Shown: positions 33,591 through 43,870 of the stretch, piece by piece
How the letters are laid out: the number at the start of each line of letters is the position of its first letter
Numbering within the stretch: position 1 is the first letter of the stretch
From: Arcuatula senhousia
Taxonomy: Eukaryota; Mollusca; Bivalvia; Mytilida; Mytilidae
DNA: 64,000 nucleotides
NCBI GenBank assembly: GCA_963971305.1
Contig: OZ020308.1
Span: 34,749,275-34,813,274 of the forward strand
Direction of reading: 5' to 3'
Made by a program: the position numbers and the translations under genes
Notes under the pieces: generated by a model
Seen by the model: the letters and a program-made list of their open reading frames with translations, nothing else
Databases searched by the model: none
What the model was told of the DNA's origin: nothing

Positions 33591-33845
33591 AGCGGGAGCT
33601 TATTACCCCTATAAGGGACCATTTGCATGACAACTTTGACCAAATGGAGACTTTTGTAGAGCTTTAATAATGAACTGAACGTTTAAGCAAGCATCAGTTT
33701 GTCTCTATCTGTAATAGTTTCATTTTATAAAGTAAAACATGACGAAACGCTATTTTTGACTTATAAGGGGCATAACCCTTATAAGGGATCACCCAACATC
33801 TTCGATCAAATGAAGACATTTGTAGAGATCAAAAAGCTTAAGGTG
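33580..33845 (+). repeat. One to two units of the 19.7-kb array family
   Basis: After the hairpin GCTCCCGCAGAGCGGGAGC, the text CATGACAACTTTGACCAAATGGAGACTTT... matches the array unit; a second partial unit follows at about 33790. Confidence 0.65.
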
Positions 33846-33859
33846 GGATTTTTACTGCT

Positions 33860-34135
33860 CAGATGAGTGCAGATGTTGGTTTGTCATAGGGCTTTGATTT
33901 GCCGAATTCGACACACTGACTTGGAAATTGGCAGCGCAACGGGTGTGCTATAGCATGCAGTAACCACTTACTCTTCCGGAGCACCCGAGTTCACTCTCTT
34001 ATAACGACTAGATATTCACGTTGTTAATTGACATTTTGTAGGTTTTTTTCCGTGTTTTGAATGTTGTTTGTTTGTTCTTCCTGTCTGTTTGTGTTTACTG
34101 GTTTTTTTCTCTGTCCTCTCCGACTTTCTATATTT
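33860..34135 (+). mobile_element. LINE-like 3' UTR copy
   Basis: Shares GAGTGCAGATGTTGGTTTGT, GTGTGCTATAGCATGCAGTA, CACCCGAGTTCACTC with 16.5 and 53.1 kb. Confidence 0.65.
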
Positions 34136-34139
34136 TCCA

Positions 34140-34690
34140 TTTCTCTATCTAAGAACACGAATTTCAGTGTTTATTTTAAAAAAAAATCATGTTTATAACA
34201 ATTGGCCAATTACTTTATGCGATCGAATAAAAAGTATATGTTTACACAACATAAAGTATGTTCATAAAAGCCTATTTGTTATTGCTGTAGATATATTGGT
34301 TTATATGTAATGTGAATTAAATGACCTCAAAATAACTATATCACCGGGCTATATCCACTGGCTATATCACTTCCACAAAGCATCAAAATTAAAACAAAAA
34401 ATCACTACTTCTATTACTATGATTAAATGAAATTATGTAATTAGTGGAATGCAGCATCAGTGATTCTCATAATGCACTGGAGGACTTACATTATTATTGA
34501 TACACACGTCGGCGTGTAAAAAGTAAAATCAATACACATCAAATAATATAGAAACTATAGAGAGATTTAGTGATTTTAGGATTAACAATTGTCTGATAGT
34601 AAATTAATTCATCCTTTCAATATAGATATTACAGATATGTTATGAGATATGATCAAAGCTGTTATGTCGTAAGTTGATCTTAGCAGTTGA
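34140..34690. other. Upstream region of the second receptor
   Basis: AT-rich, no repeat recognised. An AG at the end of ATCTTAG (34676-34682) or TTAGCAG just before the ATG could be a leader acceptor. Confidence 0.35.
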
Positions 34691-34691
34691 A

Positions 34692-35738
34692 ATGGAAGAA
34701 GCGTTGATGGGATTACCGCCGTACATAAATGGCTCCTTCAGCTCTTTGTGTGATTACGAGATTGCCAGAAATCTGTATGGATTAGCTGCTCCTGCTCTTG
34801 CTGTTATAACTGTATGTAATAACGTTATATATTTGATATTAATAAATTATGATAATGACAAGAGAAACGCCTTTACAGTACAGAAGACGGGAATCGTCAC
34901 ATCGATCGCGTTGCACGGTGTTTTGCAATTTCCAGTTTTCCTCTATTTCTTTAGCAAGAATTCAGATTCTGAAGACATCTCTAGTCATTGGTGCAATGCT
35001 TACAGAATTCAAGGATACGTTTTACCAAATATGTTTCACACTGCAATTATGTGGCAATTGTCCGTTTACGGAATATATAAGCTTGCAGCCTATAAGTGGC
35101 CACTGAAAGTTCTAAATTGGTATAAACGAAAAGGATTTGCCATGTATAATGTCATGATATTTGTATGTTCTATCATTGTTCATATTTACAAATTGTTTGA
35201 TTTTGTGTCGAAAACGGGAAACCCTTGTTATATATATTATAAACGTGGATTTAACACCGTGATTTATCGTCAAATATATGAATACTTTTGTATGGTTGCA
35301 ATTCAATTAATTCCATGTACTATCATGACGATATGTGTTCTGTTTTTTCTATTTACAACATGTTTAACTTTTCATCGAAGAAGGTATATGATCGCTAATG
35401 GTCCAAATACATTCAGCCAATCTTTGAAGGTGATACTGCATGAAGGCCAGGCTATTGTTATTTTGTTACTAGTTGTTTTAGTAGAATGGTATTTCACATT
35501 TGAAATGCTACTGGTCCTAAATAACATTGACTCCACTAACTCATGTAGATACAAGCACATGATTATCAACCATTTTATTCTATTGTCACTTTACGCTTTG
35601 TATTTTCCTATATGTCTTGTTTTGAACTTTAATTTACGTAATACTTGTGTATTAGTGTTCAATGATTTTTTATCACATGTTTTCAATATACCTAAAGCTT
35701 CTTGTGACACAGAAGGCATGGAGGATGAAGAATTATAG
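34692..35738 (+). CDS. Seven-transmembrane (rhodopsin-class) receptor, orphan, paralogue of the 26-kb gene
   Basis: 348 residues from ATG at 34692. This start is chosen over the upstream non-ATG extension because the paralogue also begins MEE with GLPP following. Seven hydrophobic segments occur in the same places as in the minus-strand paralogue, with which it shares long stretches (QLIPCTIMTICVL; YALYFP). Cysteines for the TM3-ECL2 bridge are kept (HWCNAYR; GNPCYIYY). The motif losses are stronger: DRY is replaced by IYKLA and NPxxY by FPICL. The C-tail ends acidic (GMEDEEL). AATAAA lies at 36013-36018. It probably arose by local duplication of a peptide-type receptor; ligand and coupling are unknown. 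Confidence 0.75.
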   Translation: MEEALMGLPPYINGSFSSLCDYEIARNLYGLAAPALAVITVCNNVIYLILINYDNDKRNAFTVQKTGIVTSIALHGVLQFPVFLYFFSKNSDSEDISSHWCNAYRIQGYVLPNMFHTAIMWQLSVYGIYKLAAYKWPLKVLNWYKRKGFAMYNVMIFVCSIIVHIYKLFDFVSKTGNPCYIYYKRGFNTVIYRQIYEYFCMVAIQLIPCTIMTICVLFFLFTTCLTFHRRRYMIANGPNTFSQSLKVILHEGQAIVILLLVVLVEWYFTFEMLLVLNNIDSTNSCRYKHMIINHFILLSLYALYFPICLVLNFNLRNTCVLVFNDFLSHVFNIPKASCDTEGMEDEEL

Positions 35739-36012
35739 CATATTGAAATACATGCTGTTTCTAAATGAAAAAAAACGCTTTGAAGTGTAAAAAAGAAAAA
35801 AAATAGTCTAGGAATATCTTACAGATTTCTAAGCAAAGTACATGTACTCGTTTTGTGGTTTTAACGTTAAGTGAGATGTTTTTGTCTGTTAAAAATTATA
35901 GAAAACAGTTCGCTGTATAATATCTATTACATTTAAATAACATCTTTTTGGGTTTCATTACAAGAAAGGATACAACAAATTTCTAAATATATTTTTTATA
36001 TTGCATTGAATT

Positions 36013-36018
36013 AATAAA
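36013..36018 (+). terminator. Polyadenylation signal AATAAA
   Basis: First perfect AATAAA after the receptor stop at 35738; a 275-bp 3' UTR would result. Confidence 0.4.
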
Positions 36019-36535
36019 TATGTATTACTTTTATATTTTGAAACTTTTTTATTTGATATATATTGTGATAAGAAAAGATGTTTTGTTGATAGTAAATATC
36101 AAGAGTTGTATGGCTACAATATCAAAACTTTATCATGTATATATAGATTATTACACAGGGTTTTACATATCAAGTCGGCTGCCGCCTCGACCTAATATGG
36201 GAATCTCGGAATGATATGAGACCTGATATGGAAAACCCTTTCAAAAACTTTTTGAAATTATAGCCGATAAATTTTCTAGGCATTATTCTCTACTTTCTTT
36301 ACTGTTTTGGGATTTTTGTCGCTAAATAACAAAATAAGCAATGGACAAATAAAACCAAATTGAAAACATTAACATCGTTGATTTTTTTTTGTATTCTAAA
36401 TCAATGTACAAAGATCATTCGTAGATGAGATCTAATCAAACAAATTTCAAACATTAGAGATTATTGTCGTATGTCATGTGTGTGTGTAAAATGTCAAACT
36501 TTACAGCTTAATCTTCTAAACACAATTGTCTAACT

Positions 36536-36864
36536 TCATAACTTGGTCATCTCAGTGCTATCAATCTCGCATTTAATATACATACAGTCGTCACGGATAT
36601 AGTCTAGAGTCTTCAAAACTTCCAGCTCTACGAATTTCTGGGCGCCAAAACTTGCATTGCGCTCTCCTACTGGTCTTCCAAGAAATGCTTTGTTGTCCTT
36701 TATGGTATTTGGTTTGATCGTATACGAGATGTTTCTACGAGCCTTCGGATCTTGGCATTGATCAATAAGGGAGAACGAAACTCGATGAGTGAACGGCCAT
36801 GTTAGGAGAGGGTCGTGTTCTCCTTTGCAAATGCAAATGAAGATAGAGAGAAATTTACCTCTTG
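36536..36864 (-). CDS. TRAF gene, MATH C-terminal exon
   Basis: A 329-bp last exon from acceptor TATTACAG: ARGKFLSIFICICKGEHDPL, WPFTHRVSFSLIDQ, FGAQKFVELEVL, YIRDDCMYIKCEID, stop at 36536. These are the MATH (TRAF-C) core strands. Confidence 0.9.
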
Positions 36865-39800
36865 CTGTAATATAAATCACAAGCAGGTTTTAGTTTTAAG
36901 TTACCGTTACCTGTAAATATTGTTACATACACACGTGGAAAAGTGGTATTTTCTTGTGTTTTGTACATGTAATTTTTCATGTGGCGTATATATTCGCAAG
37001 TCTACCGATTATTTATATTCATTCCCGAAAGAAGAGGCCATTCACTTGTGGATATTTTCCCGGATATTCTTATATCGCAAATTTAGCGAAAATAAACACC
37101 ACGTGAAAATCCCCACGTTTACATCTGAGATAATTAAACTTTAGTTTTAATTTTCTCAGTTTACTTATAGTAATATTAGTATGAATTTTGCTGTAAATTT
37201 GTTCAGCTATTAAAGCAGTCTTGAGATCGATATGTATGATAGACGCATTTAAAAAAAATGTTCAAAAATTATTCGCATGTAATTCAGATTTATCCAAGTA
37301 ATTTCGCTATAATATGACAAAGCAGTTTCTAAACTATTTAAAAATGTTTCATTTGTGCTTTTAAGATTGTCTATATCTTTTTTATGGATGTCCTTTTCAA
37401 AACATTGTCCAACTCCATGAAAACTTACCTCTTCCGTCCCCGTATGGACACAGAGACATAGCCATACGGTAGCCATGTCTGGTAGTCAAAAATGGTGGGC
37501 TGAAAATGGTTGGCTTTCTACCCATTTTGGCTTCAGACATTTTTTCTTCCCATTTCTCAATTTTCCAAACCAGCTGGACACCATACAGCTTCTCCAATGT
37601 ATCCACTGTTTTCTCAATTCCACAGAGCTTATTGGTGTGCACAGCTAGTTGTTTCATATTGTTATCGAGCTCTCTACCATGGGATATAATGGTATCGATG
37701 GCCATGCCCAAGTGGGAGATGGGATCTTCCTTTATGTGTTTGTGTAGATTCTTACGTTTACTCTGAAATGAAAAAAGCCCAAAATAATGAGAAAATGAGT
37801 GTTTATCCTTGGTGTAATATGAGGGTGTGGATGGGGGTGTCCTCAATTCTGTATTCTGTAAATGTTTTGCCCTTTATTCTCTTTTCTGTAAAGGTTTTTG
37901 CATGCAATTTTCACATTATTCTTTATTCGGTAAGGGTCATTATTCTCTATATTCTTTAAATTTTTGGGTCATTATTCTTTATCTGTAAATCATATTTCGT
38001 TATCTGTTAACTTTTTTGGCCTTTATTCTGTAAACCCCATCCACACCCTCTAATATTGGCAGTAATTTGCCTTTTATTGTTTAAGAATTTTAATGGTGGT
38101 CGATAAAGACCTAAAAACATGCAATCTATAAAGCGTTATTTCAGCATTAAATTTACTGGATGTCGTTTCCTTTCATTTTGACTCAGTATTTCTATCGTAA
38201 TTCGACAGTAGGTGAAATATCAACTACCAAAAACACATCTTTAAAGACATAGAACCTATCATTTTGGCAATTTGTAAAAAATACTAAAATTCACACTATT
38301 TGAAGAATACATTGTAAAACCTTTGAAGAAACTGTTAAATTCTCAAAAAACCTGCCAGAAAGTATTCTTTTTGACGGAAAACTGATGAAAAAAACGCAGT
38401 GTCAAAAAAGAGGACAAACTAATTATAGAATGTAAACACTTGCGGGTACTGGTAAACTGAGAAACAAAAAGTAACCAAAACGAAACGGAGCTGCACAAAA
38501 ACGATATCTGTAAAGAAGGAAACGTAATCAGTAAAATTAGCAACCGAAATCTGTATTTAGAAAGGAAACGAAATCAAGCGAAACTGGTAAAAAGGAAAAT
38601 TGAATGATTTTAGCTGACACCAGACGTTTTTCTCAATTTACCGATTTCGTTTTCTCTTCGCCTCGTTTGGTTACATTTCGTTTCTCAGTTTAACAGTACC
38701 CAGTTTACCAAATGTAAATATTTATGCTGGACAATACTTAATCAAAGCGAATAATTAAAATAAGATTATTTTATAGAAAACCGCAAAATATTGAGTTTTT
38801 ATGTTGGTAAAGGTAAGTTTTAGATAGTATATTTTTAATATATGTGCTTTTTATTCAATGTAAAAATTTGCGAAATTGATAGGTTCTATGTCTTTAATGG
38901 GACTCGACAAGCAACTAGCGAACCTTGATTGGTCCAACCTAAAGTTGAACAATTTAATGGAATGGATTGTAATATCGAATAAATTTAAGACAAAAAAGAA
39001 GTTTGAGGTTGTAATTTTGATTTTGTCTTTTTGTTGTCTTGAATTTTCATAAATAGCTACTCAAATTTCTAAGAGCCTTTCGTTAAAGTAGGATCATGAT
39101 CATGAAAAGTTTCATCAAAATCCATCAAGCGGTTTAGGGGGAGTTGCGATTACGGGGTCTCCCATTGAATAATGTATTTAAAAAGTCTAAGCCCAATTAT
39201 CTTCCCTGAATGATGTCAGAGTGCAATGAAAATTCTTCATGCACATCTACATATGATGTACTTCCTTCGTGTAAAGTTTCATCAAAATCCATCAAGCGGT
39301 TTAGGAGGAGTTGCGCTTACGGGGTCTCCCATTGAATAAAGTATTTAAAAAGTCTAAGTTCAATTCTCTCTTTTTCAAGAGAGAAGCGCTTACAAGTTAT
39401 GTGGACAGACGGACAGACAGACAGACAGTGTGTTTCCTATATAGCCCCCAAACTGTGTTTGCGGGGGGGTATAAAAATCACATGTATGAATATTTCAATA
39501 TTACTTGCCATAAATTCACACCCTGCGCTAGCAAATGGACAAGCTATTTCCTGCTGTGGACATTTCTCTTCAATATGAAATTCCATCTAGCATAAAAGAA
39601 GAAATATAAGCATACTGCTATTAGAACAAATAAATACAATAACATATTCCAGAATACATATTTTAAAGCTTTTAAATATGTAACAGTTGTGTAAATGATT
39701 CGTTAAAGCTTATAAAAGTATTCTGTGTAAATTTCAAAATTGTCAAAATTATAGATTTCGTCCTACAGATTAGTCAAGATGTATATTCATTTTTATTTAT

Positions 39801-42800
39801 TGGTTGACATTTTCTATATTTGGCTAGAGTATCTCTGATGAGTCTGAAAAGGGAGAAAATTTATTGACTGGAACTCTATTCTTATTTGGTTCATAAGAAC
39901 TGAAACTACTCTTGGTGTAAAGGTAAAATATAGCTGAAGAGCATGATTCCTTAGTTAGACACAATGAGTTTAACCTGGGATGGATTAATTGTTACTGCTT
40001 TAATTTTAGTTTTAACAAATACGATTTAAACTTTGAAGCAAAACAAAGGTTAAGTACTTTTGCAAGGCCCTGTCTGCTCTACCCCAGTAATTCAATTCTG
40101 AAGCACAACGTGCATTCTTTGGAATACCTATACTTCTATCATCTGAACGAAGTTTGCTCTCGAGACATCCAACATACCTCTTCCCGGGGTATTTCCCCTT
40201 TCTTACAACCATTTGGACAAGTTATTAAGAACTTTCCGCAAACTTGAAGATGGGATTCCTCCTCTTCTTGGGTGATTGGGATGTGACAGAAGTCACACCG
40301 GATGCCTCTTTTTGAGCATTCCTCTTGGAGATGCTTCCGAAGGTCACTCTTCTCTAGATCCATCCCACAATTCTTTGGACATTTGATGGGCGTGTACCGA
40401 CAATCATCAACGTGCATCTAAAGTGAATAATAATGGATCGGTTACACTGTTTTATCATTCTTCGTCAATGATAGTCATTCGCGTGTTTTTATGTCCCCAC
40501 GACGACATGTCGGGGGGGGCATTAAGTTTTACTCATGTCCGTCCGTACGTACGTACGTCCGTACGAATTTCCGCTTTCTTCAGGAACTGTACATGAGAAT
40601 GATTTGAAACTTGGTAGGATGGTTCAGTATGACAAACTGTATGTCCTAAGCTATTTTCAGACCTGTCGGACATCTACTTCCTTTTTGGAACTTAGGCCGA
40701 TGTGAAAATATGTGAACATGATTTGAAAATTTCCGCCAAACTTTTCTCAGGAACTGTATACCGAGTGTTTTGAAACTTGGTAGGATGGATCAGTATGACA
40801 AACTGTATGTCGTAAGCGATTTTCTGACCTGTTAGAAATCTATTTGCTGTTTGGGACCAGCGGGGGCATCCGTGTCCCATGGACACATTCTTTCTTTATT
40901 TGCTATTTTTCCTTTTAGTTTTTTAGTTTTTTTGTTGTTTTTTTTTTGTGTGCAATATCAAATTTCTCTAGGTTTTGTTCTTTCTTTAAACAGACTTTGA
41001 CATTACGTTTTTGGTTTTCCTTTCTATTCGCGGCAAACTTTGAGGTATCCATTCATATCTTTACTTCTTTCTAAAGCATGTAGAGTTTACATGTTTTACA
41101 TCTACATGTATTAAAACAGCTGTCTGACATGCAAACATTTCTCCGGGTATTATCCGTATTCCAACTTGTGGAACTAGTTTATACCCAACACGAACGCAAA
41201 AAGTGATGTCAATAAGCCTTATTGTAAGCATAAAAACTCGAATGTTAAGCTCTTACTACTTTTAAAGTCGGGTGCTTAAGCTTTTGTTCACAAAAAGTTT
41301 ACTTTACTTTTTAATCTATTGTTTACCTCAAGATCTTTAAGCTGTCCAAACCATGTACAACCTCGGTTTACATGGGAACATTTGACCTCCAGAGCATCAA
41401 GTTCCTGTTGGAATCCCCTGTCCACACTGACCTAAAATTCATCGTAATTTATGAACTGTCAAATGAATGGTGCATGTTGTATGGCATATTGATTTTAAAA
41501 GTATTTGTTTTACAAGGTGCATTAGTTTAGAATAACAGTGCTCAATCTGTTTGCAATCAGAGCGATATCGAGTTAAAATAACCCGATGGAAAAGGGGCAT
41601 TGGTGGTCGAGTGGTCTAAGGCGATGGGTCTAAATTGATCACTAGCCGATCACCTCTCAGTTTGTGTTCGAGTCCCGTTTGTATTAAAAAAGGGACTTCG
41701 TCAACTGTATGTGATTAGGTTTGTCAGTTACCTGCCAAGATCGGGACTCCGGTTTCCTTTACCATTAAAACTGACCGCCCTACATGGCTCAGGTGCGTCG
41801 ATAAAGGACGTTAAACACCAACGCACACCGATGGAAAAGTCATGCATGAAAGTGGTCCGAAGTAATAAGGTTATGAAAATGTTTCAGTGTTATCCATAAC
41901 GCAAATCATTTTGAATTATTGACATTACTTTTCTTTATTAATTATTTCGACACTAAAAGCAGTTCCACTGTTTGCTACACTTACCTCTCGCTCCCTGTCA
42001 ATAAGCTTGCCATCAATTGGACACTTTGGTGCAATCCTATAAAACATTTCTATAAAATGTAATACATCACAATAAATTGCATTTAATGCATTTTTTAAAT
42101 AAAAAGATTTGGCTCCGCCTAAACTCCCCTTTTATTTCAAAGATAAGTCTTATATAGCAAGGCTAATTTTTTACCATCTTCGGAAACCCAGTGGTTCTTC
42201 TCTCGCTTACTCATTCATCACCGAGTAAGCGAGAGAAGAAGCCCTGGGTTTTCAAGGGTGATTTTTACCTAACGGTGAGAACTTTCAAAATAAATCGTTT
42301 TCCTACCAGAGCACCTGAATGCGATAAGTGACTTAAAGAATGGGAGTTCCCTAGTAATGTGGCATGTTTTTTGCTTTTCGTTTTGGTTTAGAGTTTTTTG
42401 TGTTTTAATGCAGTGTCTCGCAATTTCGTTCATTGGCTAGCGAAGATGATGCCCATGTTACCTAAGAAGTTCCGGTAAGCAGGATGCACAACATCGATGG
42501 CCGCATTCTTCAAACAGGACAGGGTACCGCAGAACATTGGAGCAGACTGGACATTCGTAGATCTTGTCGAGCGGGGCACAAAATATATATTGGACCTCTT
42601 CTCGGTCACTGAAAATAAACCAGAGCTCTTTAATTAGAGGTTCACTATATATTTTGTTTCTTTTTAACTGAAAACAAAGATTAAAAAACTAAAAAGTCTA
42701 CTAGGACATTTATAGTCAATCGGGACATATTTGTAGTACATGTAATTGCAAAGATTTTGCTACAATATATTGTCATTGTAATGAAAATGACCATGCATAC

Positions 42801-43113
42801 AATTTTCATAGTCATTTGGTTTCTAATAAATCATCTTTTAAAACGCACAAGTAATTATGTGATGTGAAGGATGGACAGACCCTGGGGCAGAAGTTCCGCA
42901 ATTTTTGTTGGAAATTAAGCCATAAAAAGTATTTTGTCAACGTGATAAAAACACCAACTTACAATGTAAAAATTCTATAATAGAAAACTTCTTCAACGTT
43001 AAAAGCTGAAAAACAAAAGTTTACCTTAATATGCCACCATCCATTCCTTGTGGACTAAACATTCTTGATTCTGCCCGGGTCCCGGGCCTAGCCAGGAAAT
43101 CGCCATTTTCCAT
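36536..43113 (-). CDS. TRAF-family protein (RING, TRAF zinc fingers, short coiled coil, MATH)
   Basis: Adaptor and probable E3 ubiquitin ligase of TNF-receptor/Toll-type signalling, cytoplasmic. Eight coding exons: 43113-43025, 42608-42462, 42036-41985, 41431-41327, 40417-40178, 39586-39509, 37762-37429 and 36864-36536. Together they make 1374 bp, 457 codons plus stop, with all phases matching. RING at residues ~49-87 (C49xxC52, C65xH67xxC70xxC73, C84xxD87). Cys/His TRAF zinc fingers at ~110-255 (CPKNCG, CDFCHIP, CPNGCKKG, GCEFM-SKRKNLHKH). A short coiled coil follows at ~257-297. The MATH domain at ~301-452 starts LVWKIEKWEEKM and ends YIRDDCMYIKCEID. Length and short coil resemble TRAF4-like or basal TRAFs; the subfamily is not decided. 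The intron after residue 237 uses a GC donor. Confidence 0.9.
37429..37762 (-). CDS. TRAF gene, coiled-coil and MATH N-terminal exon
   Basis: A 334-bp exon: last finger half, a short amphipathic helix (LDNNMKQLAVHTNKL...TVDTLEKLY), then MATH strands LVWKIEKWEEKM, IFSPPFLTTRHGYRMAMSL and YGDGR. Donor gtaagt at 37428. Confidence 0.9.
37821..38050. mobile_element. 230-bp MITE, 16-bp inverted ends, 6-bp duplication
   Basis: Ends GAGGGTGTGGATGGGG and CCCCATCCACACCCTC are exact inverted copies; TAATAT flanks both sides (37815-37820, 38051-38056). The interior is degenerate ATTCTGTAAA-type tandem text. It lies in a TRAF intron. Confidence 0.75.
38245..38893. mobile_element. 649-bp MITE with TTAA flanks and a nested inverted repeat
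   Basis: Outer ends AGACATAGAACCTATCA and the inverse at 38893 are flanked by TTAA (38241-38244 and 38894-38897). Inside, GGGTACTGGTAAACTGAGAA (about 38444) pairs with an inverted copy at about 38675-38705. TTAA duplication suggests piggyBac-type mobilisation, but the ends are not classic piggyBac. It lies in a TRAF intron. Confidence 0.65.
39105..39480 (+). repeat. Pearl-like repeat, two ~175-bp units
   Basis: GTTTCATCAAAATCCATCAA, GCGGTTTAGG-GGAGTTGCG and GGGGTCTCCCATTGAATAA each occur twice, followed by GGACAGACGGACAGACAGAC and ATAGCCCCC...GCGGGGGGGTATAAA. It lies in a TRAF intron. Confidence 0.75.
39509..39586 (-). CDS. TRAF gene, short zinc-finger exon with GC donor
   Basis: A 26-codon exon, MEFHIEEKCPQQEIACPFAS then AGCEFM, between acceptor ATGCTAG and donor ATG-gcaagt. 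With the GC donor it joins in frame to SKRKNLHKH of the next exon, making the canonical GCxF...KR..L..H finger. The nearest GT (one codon later, out of phase) would give an immediate stop. Confidence 0.8.
40178..40417 (-). CDS. TRAF gene, main zinc-finger exon
   Basis: An 80-codon phase 0-0 exon with about three CCHC-type TRAF fingers: CRYTPIKCPKNCGMDLEK, HLQEECSKRGIRCDFCH, HLQVCGKFLITCPNGCKK. The donor is GAAGAG-gtatgt. Confidence 0.92.
40495..40890 (+). repeat. Pearl-like repeat, two ~165-bp units
   Basis: CCCACGACGACATGTCGGGG and the GTCCGTCCGTACGTACGTAC tract are followed by two units with CAGGAACTGTA, TTTGAAACTTGGTAGGATGG and CAGTATGACAAACTGTATGT. It ends GCGGGGGCATCCGTGTCC. It lies in a TRAF intron. 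Confidence 0.75.
41327..41431 (-). CDS. TRAF gene, linker and first zinc-finger exon
   Basis: A 105-bp phase 0-0 exon: VSVDRGFQQELDALEVKCSH, then VNRGCTWFGQLKDLE. The C-x-H...GC-W-G-L pattern is the TRAF zinc-finger opening. Its His partner is on the next exon. Confidence 0.88.
41597..41835 (+). mobile_element. tRNA-derived SINE
   Basis: A box TGGTCGAGTGG (41604-41614) and B box GTTCGAGTCCC (41666-41676) have tRNA spacing. The body shares AAAAAGGGACTTCGTC, TTTGTCAGTTACCTGCC and GCGTCGATAAAGGACGTTAA with the inverted copy at 15.8 kb. It lies in a TRAF intron. Confidence 0.8.
41985..42036 (-). CDS. TRAF gene, RING C-terminal exon
   Basis: A 52-bp exon reading IAPKCPIDGKLIDRERE after acceptor TTTTATAG, before donor gtaagt. 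It completes the RING. Confidence 0.85.
42174..42262. mobile_element. Short hairpin relative of the 56.4-kb MITE
   Basis: CATCTTCGGAAACCCAGTGG, then TTCTTCTCTCGCTTACTC, loop ATTCATCACC, then GAGTAAGCGAGAGAAGAA and CCCTGGGTTTTC. The outer text matches the ends of the 9-bp-duplication element at 56391, with the middle deleted. Confidence 0.7.
42462..42608 (-). CDS. TRAF gene, RING exon
   Basis: A 147-bp exon with the RING N-terminal part: YECPVCSNVL, then EECGHRCCASCLPELL. Acceptor TTTTCAG, donor gtaaca; phase 2 in and out. The last RING pair (KCPID) is on the next exon, 42036-41985. Confidence 0.9.
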
Positions 43114-43870
43114 AATTACTTGGAAAATAATTTGTCCACGGCTTAAATAAAAAACTTTAATCTATGGAAGTCTTGTCTCAATTGAGAACTGCCAGTTTAT
43201 GAAGCGCAAAAGAAAGTTACTTGTAAAACTATAATTTAATTGATTAAGCAAATAGTTCTCAAAGAAGTCTTTTTTGTTCTCAATCGATTTTAATTGACTT
43301 TCTTATTATTTCCAAATAATTCTAGACCAAAATTCAATGTATATAAATTTTCATCGATTTCTGATTTTTGTTAAATGTCAAAAATTAACTTTACGCACTC
43401 TAAATTAAATTTACCATTTTAAACGTTACATGCAAACTACAAATTAGACCAAACAAACAAGTTGTCTGAAAAAATAAATTTATTGGGTAGGTAGGTATGC
43501 ATAACTTTTTTAATTTTTTTTTAAACATTTTGTTTAACCCTGTATAAATGGAGAATTCAAAGTTTAACGGTGCTTAAGTAGCTCGAATAATTCAAGTTCT
43601 TTCCGTCTCCAAACAGAGTGCAAACTTGATGAAATAAGAAAAGACAAGAAAATGCGAATTGAAAATTAAACCTTTTAAATCAATAATGACAATCATGTGA
43701 AAATTAAGTTTTGAATTGGAAATAATAACCGTAGATTATAGATTAATGTACGATTTGAGTACAAAAGGGAATAATTGAAAAGACATAAAAATATAAATAA
43801 AAGATTCTTAATTTATATCAAAAATGTAAGATAGGATTAGAAAATATATCTTGAAAATAATTTTAATAAG
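43114..43870. promoter_or_regulatory. TRAF upstream region between the gene and the LINE
   Basis: No TATA box or repeat is obvious. The LINE tail ends about 760 bp upstream of the TRAF start codon, so the TRAF promoter must lie in or near this stretch if there is no distal leader exon. Confidence 0.35.

Noticed and set aside
40012..40212. Minus-strand frame next to the main TRAF zinc-finger exon
   Set aside because: It reads through the donor at 40177; beyond it there is no Cys/His pattern and the true next exon lies at 39.5 kb.
41600..41680. Possible tRNA gene
   Set aside because: A and B boxes are present but no cloverleaf can be closed. The body continues into a repeat shared with 15.8 kb, so it is a SINE.
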